Shown here: positions 58,053 through 64,000 of the stretch, one piece after another
Numbering within the stretch: the stretch's first letter is position 1
Layout of the letters: every line of letters starts with the position of its first letter
Program-made: the position numbers and the translations under genes
The notes under the pieces: model-generated
Seen by the model: the letters and a program-made list of their open reading frames with translations, nothing else
Told to the model about the DNA's origin: nothing
The model's database searches: none
Source of the DNA: Nocardiopsis ansamitocini
GTDB taxonomy: Bacteria > Actinomycetota > Actinomycetes > Streptosporangiales > Streptosporangiaceae
NCBI RefSeq assembly: GCF_030268225.1
Contig: NZ_BSQG01000003.1
Location: 62,001 to 126,000, forward strand
Direction of reading: 5' to 3'
DNA: 64,000 nucleotides

Positions 58053-58550
58053 TCAGGACGGCAGGTCGTCCCCGGTGCACTGGGCCTCCATGGCAGCGTG
58101 CAGCGCCGCTACGCCGCGGACCAGTCCGCGCAGCGTCTCCACGTCGAGCGCACTGAGCGCGCTCCAACTCCGTTCCTGGCCGGTGCCCCACATCTCCGCG
58201 ATCAGTGCGCGTCCCTCCTCGGTCAGGTCGATGCGGCGCACCCGTCGGTCCCTGGCATCCTCGCGTCGGACGACCAGCGACCGTGCGGCGAGCCTGTCGA
58301 CTATCCCGGTCAGTGTGGCGACCCCCACACCGATGCCCTCGGCGAGTTCGTGTGCGGGCATGTCCCCGTCGATGGAGAGCAGGACCAGCACCTTCAGCTG
58401 CTGGATGGTCAGGGTCGTGGTCAGCAGGGGAAGCGACCGGTCCCGTGCGAACCTGCGGACCTGACGCAGCTCCAAGTCCCTGAGCTGGGAAATCAGCTCG
58501 TTCTTGATTGCAGCGGCGTCGTTGCCCGTGGTCATCTTTGTCGCGCTCAT
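58053..58550 (-). CDS. MarR-family transcriptional regulator
   Basis: 165 residues from ATG 58550; ATG 58535 is possible. The winged helix is clear: 'TTTLTIQQLKVLVLLSIDGDMPAHELAEGIGVGVATLTGIVDRLAARSLVVRREDARDRRVRRIDLTEEGRALI', with the conserved D-x-R-D/R wing. It is divergent from a large RND pump, with a 20-bp palindrome between them. It most likely represses the pump and itself until a drug or lipid-like ligand binds. Confidence 0.9.
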   Translation of the reverse strand: MSATKMTTGNDAAAIKNELISQLRDLELRQVRRFARDRSLPLLTTTLTIQQLKVLVLLSIDGDMPAHELAEGIGVGVATLTGIVDRLAARSLVVRREDARDRRVRRIDLTEEGRALIAEMWGTGQERSWSALSALDVETLRGLVRGVAALHAAMEAQCTGDDLPS

Positions 58551-58583
58551 CCCTGATATGTCGGCGGTTGTCCCTGACTTACC

Positions 58584-58603
58584 CCTGATTTCTATCATTC
58601 AGG
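58584..58603. promoter_or_regulatory. Inverted repeat CCTGA-N10-TCAGG, likely MarR site
   Basis: A 20-bp element about 35 bp upstream of the MarR start, with two more CCTGA-like half-sites (around 58574 and 58600) nearby. Typical size for a MarR dimer site; it could control both divergent genes. Confidence 0.55.
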
Positions 58604-58769
58604 TCAGAAGTTCAATGTGACACGAAGTATTCTGAGTGATGCGTGCCCGGCAAATCACCACGAACATCCGTAAAAGGACTGCGTGGAACGCGGCGTTCCC
58701 CACCGCTCTGCCGCTCGTCGAAGCGGCGCCGCGTCCACCGCGAACACTCTTGTTGAGGAGCACACTCTC

Positions 58770-61700
58770 ATGTCCAGATTGGCCAAGCTCAGCCTTGGCA
58801 ACCGGGCGCTCATCCTGTTGATCACCCTCTCCTCGATCGTCTTCGGCGTCATCGCCGCGGGATCGATGAAGCGTGAGCTGCTGCCGTCGCTCGAACTGCC
58901 CATGGCCGTCGTGGCCGCCCAGTACCAGGGCGCCTCGCCCGAGGTCGTGGAAACCGAGATCACCCAGACACTGGAACAAGCGGTCAAGGGCGTCTCCGGG
59001 GTCACCGGCTACACCTCGACCTCCAGCACCGGGTCGGCCCAGGTGATCGCCGAGTTCGACTACGGAGATTCCACCGACGACGTCATCCGCTCCCTGCAGC
59101 AGGCCGTCGACCAGGTCCAGCCGATGCTGCCCGACGACGTGGACCCCGTCGTCCGCGCCTTCAGCATCGACGACTTCCCGGTCGTCACCCTGGCCGCAGG
59201 GGCGGGGGACGGTGATGAACAGGCCCTCGCCGAGCCGATCCAGGAACAACTCGTCCCCGAGCTCGAGTCCATCCCCGGCGTGCGTGGCGTCGACGTCTCC
59301 GGTGTGCGCGACTCCACCGTCGTCATCACCCCCGACGAAGACGAGTTGACCGACGCGGGTTACACCGTCAACGACCTCACTTCTGCTCTCCAGGCCAGCG
59401 GTTCGCTCTCTCCGGGCGGGCAGCTGACCGAGGACGGCAGCACCCTCAGCGTCACCACCGGGGGGAAACTGAACTCGGTCGAGGACGTCGAGAACATTTG
59501 GTTGGCCCCCACGTCCGCACCCGCACCCGCGATGCCCGGAGCGCCTCCCGCAGCGGCTCCCGACCCGGTCCGGCTCGCCGACGTCGCCGACATCGACCTC
59601 GTTCTCGACGAGGTCACCAGCATCACCAGGACCGACGGGCAGCCCAGCCTGGGTGTGTCCATCACCAAAACCCCCGAAGGCAACACCGTCGAGATCTCCG
59701 AGGCGGTCCGGGACAAGATCGACCAGCTTCAGGAGCAACTCGGTTCCGAGGCGACCATCACCGTCGTCTTCGACCAGGCCCCGTTCATCAACGACTCCAT
59801 CGTCGCCATGGCAGAGGAAGGGCTCCTGGGCCTGGCCTTCGCGGTCATCGTCATCCTGGTGTTCCTGCTGTCGATCCGTTCCACGGTCGTGACGGCAGTG
59901 TCCATCCCGGTTTCGCTGCTGATGGCGCTGCTGGGGATGCAGTTGTTCGGCTACAGCCTCAACATCTTCACCCTGGGCGCGCTCACCGTCGCCGTGGGGC
60001 GGGTCGTGGATGACTCGATCGTCGTTCTGGAGAACATCAAACGCCACCTCGGCTACGGCGAGGAAAAGTACACAGCGGTGTTCACCGGCGTGCGCGAGGT
60101 CGCGGTGGCCATTACCTCGGCCACGCTGACCACGATCGCCGTCTTCCTGCCGGTCGGCTTCGTGGGCGGTCAGGTCGGTGAGCTGTTCCGACCCTTCGCG
60201 GTCACCGTGAGCATCGCACTCGCCGCCTCCCTGCTGGTCTCGCTCACCATCATCCCGGTGCTGGCCTACTGGTTCATGCGTCCCAAGGTCGTTCCGCCCG
60301 AGGATCTGGAGCGGGTCAAGGCCGAGGAGTACCAGCGCGAACTGCGCAGCCCGATGCAGCGCGCCTACCTCCCGGTGATCCGATGGGTCACCCGCCACCG
60401 GGTCGTCACCCTGGCGGTCTCGGTGCTGCTGCTCGCAGGAACGCTGGCGATGGTCCCCTATCTCAAGACCAGCTTCCTGGACGACCAGGGCGAGAACTCC
60501 ATCAACGTGACACAGGAGCTCCCGGTCGGCACGTCGCTGGACGACGCCGACGCCGAGGCCGCCAAGGTCGAGGAGCAACTGGCCGAACTCCCCTGGATCG
60601 AGTCCTACCAGGCGTCCTTCGGCGCGGGGGACTCCGTCGCAGCGATGTTCGGTGGCGGGGGATCGGACTCGGTCTCCTACACGGTCACCACGGACCCCGA
60701 CGGCGACCAGGAGGAGTACCGCACCAAGCTGCGCGAGACCCTCGACGGTATCGACACCGACTCCGAACTGCAGTTGCAGAGTGCACAGGGAATGGGCGGG
60801 ACGTCCCTGTCGGTCGAAGTCCGGGCCGACGACCCCGCGACCCTTCAGGATGCCGCGGTCCTGGTCGAAGAGGCCGTCCGCGACGTTCCCGGCGCGGCCG
60901 ACGTGACGAGCAGCGTTGCCGCCGAGCAGCCCGCCGTCGAAGTCCGGGTCGACGGTGAGAAAGCCGCGGACGAGGGAATGAGCGAGGGCCAGGTCGCACA
61001 GGCCGTGACCGCTGCCTTCCAGGGCTCCAACGTGGGCACTGCCACGATCGACAGTGTCGAGCGCGACATGGTGGTCCGTGTGGAGGACGCCCCCGGCAGC
61101 CTCAAGGCACTGCGCGAACTCGCCATTGCCACTCCCATGGGTGACGAGGTCGAACTCGCCGACATCGCCGACGTCGAGAAGGTGCTCCAGGCGCCCTCCC
61201 TGAGCCGTGACGGAGGGTTCCGCAGCGCCACGATCTCGGCCGTGCCGACCGAGGGCGACCTCGGCCAGGTCACCAGGGACCTCACCACGACAGTGGAGGA
61301 ACTCGACCTGCCCGACGGTGCCACCGCCTCCATCGGTGGTGTCAGCCAGGAGCAGAACGAGGCGTTCGTGCAGATGGGCATCGCCATGCTGGTGGCCATC
61401 GCGATCGTCTACCTCGTCATGGTGGCGACCTTCAAGAGCCTCATGCAGCCCCTGGTCCTGCTGGTCTCCATCCCGTTCGCGGCGACCGGAGCGCTGGGAC
61501 TGCTGCTGGTGACCGGGATCGCGCTGAGCCTTCCCGCGCTGATCGGCATGCTCATGCTGATCGGGGTGGTGGTGACGAACGCGATCGTCCTGATCGACCT
61601 GATCAACCAGTACCGCGAGGAGGGGATGGGCCTGAACGAGGCCGTCGTCGAGGGATCTCGGCACCGGCTCCGTCCGATCCTGATGACCGCCCTGGCCACG

Positions 61701-61967
61701 ATCGGCGCGCTCACACCGATGGCGTTGGGCGTCACCGGTGGCGGTGCGTTCATCTCCCAGCCGCTGGCAGTGGTGGTCATCGGTGGCCTGGTCAGCTCCA
61801 CGCTGCTCACCCTGATCCTGGTCCCGGTGCTCTACACCATGACCGAAAGCGCCAAGGAACGCCGAGGCGCGCGCCGCAACGCCAAGCGCGAGGCCAAGTT
61901 GGCACAGGCGCGCAAGCAGCAGTCCGCGGTCGGCGATGGGGAGAAGGACTCCGCCGAGGTCCAATAG
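58770..61967 (+). CDS. RND-family efflux pump (HAE1/SwrC-like)
   Basis: 1065 residues from ATG 58770 (GAGGAG 10 nt upstream). The RND fold is duplicated: TM1, a porter domain ('GASPEVVETEITQTLEQAVKGVSGV'), TM2-6 including 'GRVVDDSIVVLENIKRHL' (motif with the Asp pair of proton relay), TM7, a second porter domain, and TM8-12 with 'LIGMLMLIGVVVTNAIVLIDLINQYREEGM'. A porter-loop insertion is Ala/Pro-rich (near residue 250). No membrane-fusion or outer-membrane partner is encoded, as expected for a Gram-positive. It probably expels amphiphiles or drugs, under the divergent MarR regulator. Confidence 0.92.
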   Translation: MSRLAKLSLGNRALILLITLSSIVFGVIAAGSMKRELLPSLELPMAVVAAQYQGASPEVVETEITQTLEQAVKGVSGVTGYTSTSSTGSAQVIAEFDYGDSTDDVIRSLQQAVDQVQPMLPDDVDPVVRAFSIDDFPVVTLAAGAGDGDEQALAEPIQEQLVPELESIPGVRGVDVSGVRDSTVVITPDEDELTDAGYTVNDLTSALQASGSLSPGGQLTEDGSTLSVTTGGKLNSVEDVENIWLAPTSAPAPAMPGAPPAAAPDPVRLADVADIDLVLDEVTSITRTDGQPSLGVSITKTPEGNTVEISEAVRDKIDQLQEQLGSEATITVVFDQAPFINDSIVAMAEEGLLGLAFAVIVILVFLLSIRSTVVTAVSIPVSLLMALLGMQLFGYSLNIFTLGALTVAVGRVVDDSIVVLENIKRHLGYGEEKYTAVFTGVREVAVAITSATLTTIAVFLPVGFVGGQVGELFRPFAVTVSIALAASLLVSLTIIPVLAYWFMRPKVVPPEDLERVKAEEYQRELRSPMQRAYLPVIRWVTRHRVVTLAVSVLLLAGTLAMVPYLKTSFLDDQGENSINVTQELPVGTSLDDADAEAAKVEEQLAELPWIESYQASFGAGDSVAAMFGGGGSDSVSYTVTTDPDGDQEEYRTKLRETLDGIDTDSELQLQSAQGMGGTSLSVEVRADDPATLQDAAVLVEEAVRDVPGAADVTSSVAAEQPAVEVRVDGEKAADEGMSEGQVAQAVTAAFQGSNVGTATIDSVERDMVVRVEDAPGSLKALRELAIATPMGDEVELADIADVEKVLQAPSLSRDGGFRSATISAVPTEGDLGQVTRDLTTTVEELDLPDGATASIGGVSQEQNEAFVQMGIAMLVAIAIVYLVMVATFKSLMQPLVLLVSIPFAATGALGLLLVTGIALSLPALIGMLMLIGVVVTNAIVLIDLINQYREEGMGLNEAVVEGSRHRLRPILMTALATIGALTPMALGVTGGGAFISQPLAVVVIGGLVSSTLLTLILVPVLYTMTESAKERRGARRNAKREAKLAQARKQQSAVGDGEKDSAEVQ

Positions 61968-61982
61968 CGAAGAAACGAATCA

Positions 61983-62018
61983 CGGTGCCGTGTCCGCTTC
62001 CCAGCGGGCACGGCACCG
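61983..62018 (+). terminator. Terminator of the RND pump gene
   Basis: CGGTGCCGTG-T-CCGC (61983-61997) pairs with GCGG-G-CACGGCACCG (62004-62018), 15 nt after the stop. Confidence 0.88.
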
Positions 62019-62139
62019 CCGTTCCCGGGCGCGGTGCCCGAATCGTTCTCATGAACGCTGCCCGACGACCGTGCTTTGACGCACGACGGTGGGCGCGCCG
62101 ATTTGTTAGAAGCAGGTAACGGAGGGCAAGCTTCGCCAT

Positions 62140-62298
62140 ATGGATAGTAACCATACTGACCTTGACGAGCTGGTTCGCGAGGAGCTCGGCGAGGAGCCGT
62201 CGCAGGAAGCCAAGGACTACGCCCGCCGGCTCTACGAGAAGTACCGCCTGCCCGACGGTCCGGTCGTCCCGGCGTCGCCGGGTGAGACAGCCGGCTGA
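62140..62298 (+). CDS. Small acidic hypothetical protein
   Basis: 52 residues from ATG 62140 ('MDSNHTDLDELVREELGEEP'). It is acidic in the first 20 residues, with a helical basic middle ('AKDYARRLYEKYRLPDG') and a Pro-rich tail. Codon use matches neighbouring genes, GGAGGG lies 13 nt upstream (longer than ideal), and a strong terminator follows, so I think it is real. No family recognised. It is convergent with the ATPase gene at 62369. Confidence 0.6.
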   Translation: MDSNHTDLDELVREELGEEPSQEAKDYARRLYEKYRLPDGPVVPASPGETAG

Positions 62299-62313
62299 CA
62301 CCCTGTGGTCCTC

Positions 62314-62342
62314 AATGGGGCCTCCCGCCGGGAGGTCCCATT
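62314..62342. terminator. Hairpin between small gene and ATPase gene
   Basis: AATGGG-G-CCTCCC (62314-62326) pairs with GGGAGG-T-CCCATT (62330-62342) around loop GCC. Usable from both strands. Confidence 0.85.
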
Positions 62343-62368
62343 CCTGTCCTGTCCTGTCCGGGAGACGG

Positions 62369-62932
62369 TCAGGGCGGGGAAGAGGAGATCTCCCAGATGA
62401 GCTCGAACCAGACCATCCTGCCCATGCCGTCCCTGCGGGGTTCGGTGCCCCACTTGGCGGCCAGCGCCTCGACGAGGTCCAGACCTCGGCCGTGCTCGTT
62501 GGTGTCGTAGGGGTCGCGGTGCTGCGGACACGGCAGCTCGGGGCTTCCCAGATCCCGAACCTCCACGCGGCTCCAGCCGACAGCGGTATACACCGTCACC
62601 TCGAATTTTCCGCCAGGAGTGCCCGAGGAGCTGTGTGTGACGGCGTTCGTGGCGATTTCGCTGGTCAACAAGGTGGCGGTGGGGGTCTCGGGTGAGGTGC
62701 CCAACTGTCGTTCCACGAAGCGCCGGGCGTGCTTGATCTGACTCGCCCGACCGGGGAATCGACGCCGCACCGGATCGCCACGGGAGTCGGAGTGTTGCGG
62801 TGCGCTGTGCTCGTTCATGGGACTCGCCGGGACTTCGGAGGGCGGATGGGCGGCAGTGGCCGCGCGTGACGGGGGGACCGGGGCAAGCACAAGGGGCCTG
62901 GCCGGGTACCGCGCAGGAGGGGCATCGGTCAT
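62369..62932 (-). CDS. Anti-sigma-factor-like ATP-binding protein (HATPase_c)
   Basis: 187 residues from ATG 62932 (GGGGAG 9 nt upstream). The first ~60 residues are Pro/Ala/Ser-rich and probably disordered. The GHKL domain follows: 'RRRFPGRASQIKHARRFVERQLG', N-box 'LLTSEIATNAVTHSSSG', 'VEVRDLGSPELPCPQHRDPYDTNEHGRGLDLVEALAAKWG' and C-terminal 'RMVWFEL'. Typical of the many RsbW-like single-domain ATPases of actinomycetes that act as anti-sigma factors. No sigma or anti-anti-sigma gene is adjacent, so the partner is unknown. Confidence 0.87.
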   Translation of the reverse strand: MTDAPPARYPARPLVLAPVPPSRAATAAHPPSEVPASPMNEHSAPQHSDSRGDPVRRRFPGRASQIKHARRFVERQLGTSPETPTATLLTSEIATNAVTHSSSGTPGGKFEVTVYTAVGWSRVEVRDLGSPELPCPQHRDPYDTNEHGRGLDLVEALAAKWGTEPRRDGMGRMVWFELIWEISSSPP

Positions 62933-62968
62933 GGTGATCACTCCCCGGCGGGATGAGTGAGGACTCAT

Positions 62969-63268
62969 TTCCGCCGATCAAGCCGCTGTGACGTACGAGG
63001 AGACCAGCCGCCATGGTGTCCATGCCCTGCCAGGGTCACGGCGCGGGAAACACGGCGGATCTCTTCGGGGCAGTGCGTGCGCTTGCGGTGGTGAGTGTCG
63101 CGGCTGTCGGAATCGGGTTGTCCACGGCAAGGATACGCGCGCCGACAAGTCTTCGACCAGGTGGGGGGCGAACTGTGCCGAAACTGTGGAAAACCTGCCG
63201 GACCTGCTTTTTCGGCATCCCGGTTGCCCAGAGGCCCCACGCGATTGGCCGCAGAGCGGATTCGCCGT
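62969..63268. other. Gene-free stretch ahead of the PhoX gene
   Basis: About 300 bp with only shadow-like open frames and no ribosome sites. It contains the promoter of the ATPase gene on one side and leads into the PHO-box-like repeat on the other. Confidence 0.45.
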
Positions 63269-63286
63269 GTTCACCATGCATTCACG
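63269..63286 (+). promoter_or_regulatory. PHO-box-like direct repeat
   Basis: GTTCACC-ATGC-ATTCACG: two 7-bp units with 11-bp periodicity, 146 bp before the phosphatase start. The first unit matches the Streptomyces PhoP direct-repeat unit GTTCACC exactly; the second differs at two positions. It suggests phosphate-starvation control. Confidence 0.6.
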
Positions 63287-63431
63287 GCGTGGTCGAGCTG
63301 CTCCGGGAAGGTCGCGGGACCAGGCCGCCCCGTTGCCCGCGAATCCAGAGGCCAGGCCCCCTTTCGCCTGATACCGCGCCCCGCTCGGGAGCGGCACGAC
63401 CGCCGCTTCCAGCTCACGTTCAGGAGGACCA

Positions 63432-64000
63432 GTGACCGACCCCGCACGCCGACGCCTGCTCCCGCTCATCGGGCACCCCGGTGGCCGCTCCCGTGCCACC
63501 TGCCGGTTCCGCTGCGGCGACGCCTGCTTCCACGACGCCCCCAACACCAGCGACAACCCCTACTTCGGGGACGTCTATTCGGGCGTGCTCTCCAGGCGCG
63601 GCGCCCTCGCAGCGGGCCTCGTGACCGCGGGCGTCTCCGCACTCGTCGCCGTCCCGGCCGCTCCGGTCCTCGCCGGAGCCGACCGGGGTGCGTCCCGGGG
63701 CCGTCCCGGTTTCGTCCCGGTCGCCCCCAACATCGACGACGTCGTGACCGTCCCCGCCGGATACGACCAACGCGTGGTCGTCCGCTGGGGCGACCCCGTC
63801 GTCCCGGGAGCACCGGCCTTCGACTTCACCGCGCAGACCGCCGAGGCGCAGGCCAAGCAGTTCGGCTACAACGCCGACTACGTGACCTTCGTCAAGATCG
63901 ACGGGCGTCGCGGCCTGCTGTGGGTCAACCACGAGTACACCAATGAGAACCTGATGTTCTCCGGTTACACCGACGGGGCCGACGCGGACTTGGAACAGAT
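63432..64000 (+). CDS. phoX: PhoX-type (DUF839) alkaline phosphatase, 3' part missing
   Basis: GTG 63432 follows AGGAGG; 189 codons are present before the right edge. The N-terminus has the PhoX features 'RRLLPLIGHPGGRSRATCRFRCGDACFHDAPNTSDNPYFGDV', then a Tat-type twin-arginine segment 'LSRRGALAAGLVTAG' near residue 55, and the start of the catalytic propeller ('VPAGYDQRVVVRWGDPV', 'NADYVTFV', 'RGLLWVNHEYTNENLMF'). PhoX is a Ca/Fe-dependent secreted phosphatase that releases phosphate from organic esters. The PHO-box-like repeat upstream fits that role. Confidence 0.9.
   Translation, partial: MTDPARRRLLPLIGHPGGRSRATCRFRCGDACFHDAPNTSDNPYFGDVYSGVLSRRGALAAGLVTAGVSALVAVPAAPVLAGADRGASRGRPGFVPVAPNIDDVVTVPAGYDQRVVVRWGDPVVPGAPAFDFTAQTAEAQAKQFGYNADYVTFVKIDGRRGLLWVNHEYTNENLMFSGYTDGADADLEQ

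Noticed and set aside
58599-61964. 1121-codon open frame antisense to the RND pump
   Set aside because: Gly/Asp/Gln/His-rich shadow translation with no domain signal; the plus-strand RND protein explains the region.

Overview
The window is high-GC DNA (roughly two thirds G+C). It has GTG and TTG starts, AGGAGG-type ribosome sites, several start codons that sit about 7 nt after a -10 box, and actinomycete-only families: a conservon-type operon, DUF397/XRE pairs, a SARP regulator, DUF4429-SHOCT and CmtR-like ArsR. It looks like a chromosomal segment of a filamentous actinomycete, most probably Nocardiopsaceae or a related Streptosporangiales lineage. The genus is inferred from family content only. 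I see no rRNA, CRISPR array, insertion sequence, phage or plasmid module. About 51 protein genes and two tRNA-Lys genes are annotated. One gene is cut at each edge and one is a degraded remnant.

Layout, left half. 0-9 kb (minus strand): the end of an amino-acid ABC transporter binding lipoprotein, two unrecognised proteins, two helical proteins of unknown function, a remnant of a secreted protein, and a UvrD-like helicase with a toxin-like N-terminus. 9-16 kb: a quinone-oxidoreductase-like enzyme, a large LuxR-type (LAL) regulator divergent from a secreted lipase, an HSL-type esterase and a SanA/YdcF membrane protein. 15-20 kb: a HEAT-like protein, a DUF885 metallopeptidase, a second SanA/YdcF copy and a DUF4429-SHOCT protein. 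20-26 kb: a peptidoglycan-recycling group (murQ, RpiR regulator, BadF-type sugar kinase) with a SARP-like regulator between. 26-28 kb: two identical tRNA-Lys genes flanking an MFS exporter. 28-37 kb: a Ser/Thr kinase, a DUF2157 membrane protein, a secreted 5'-nucleotidase, a PPOX protein and HrpA helicase.

Layout, right half. 37-40.5 kb: a four-gene conservon (ATPase, roadblock, DUF742, GTPase) behind a long structured leader. 40.7-49.5 kb: orphan type II thioesterase, lactonase, complete biotin ECF transporter (BioY, ATPase, T component), beta-lactamase-like hydrolase, threonine aldolase, amidohydrolase and glycerophosphodiesterase. 49.5-51.7 kb: a three-gene ATPase/XRE/DUF397 regulatory locus. 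51.8-57.9 kb: an ion-homeostasis block (zinc-binding lipoprotein with a Zur-like box, TrkA/TrkH potassium uptake, NhaA antiporter, CDF metal exporter divergent from a CmtR-like repressor). 58-62 kb: a MarR repressor divergent from an RND efflux pump. The right edge holds a small acidic protein, an anti-sigma-like ATPase and the start of a PhoX phosphatase behind a PHO-box-like repeat.

The points most worth follow-up are: (1) a shared bipartite palindromic element in front of both the ATPase and the DUF397 gene of the XRE locus; (2) a conservon kinase subunit that lacks membrane segments and has Asn where the family phospho-acceptor His is expected; (3) a SARP regulator whose P-loop lysine is replaced by cysteine; (4) several regulator/operator pairs readable from the DNA (CmtR-like, Zur, PHO box, RpiR). 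Functions are inferred from recognised motifs and neighbourhood; no database search was run.
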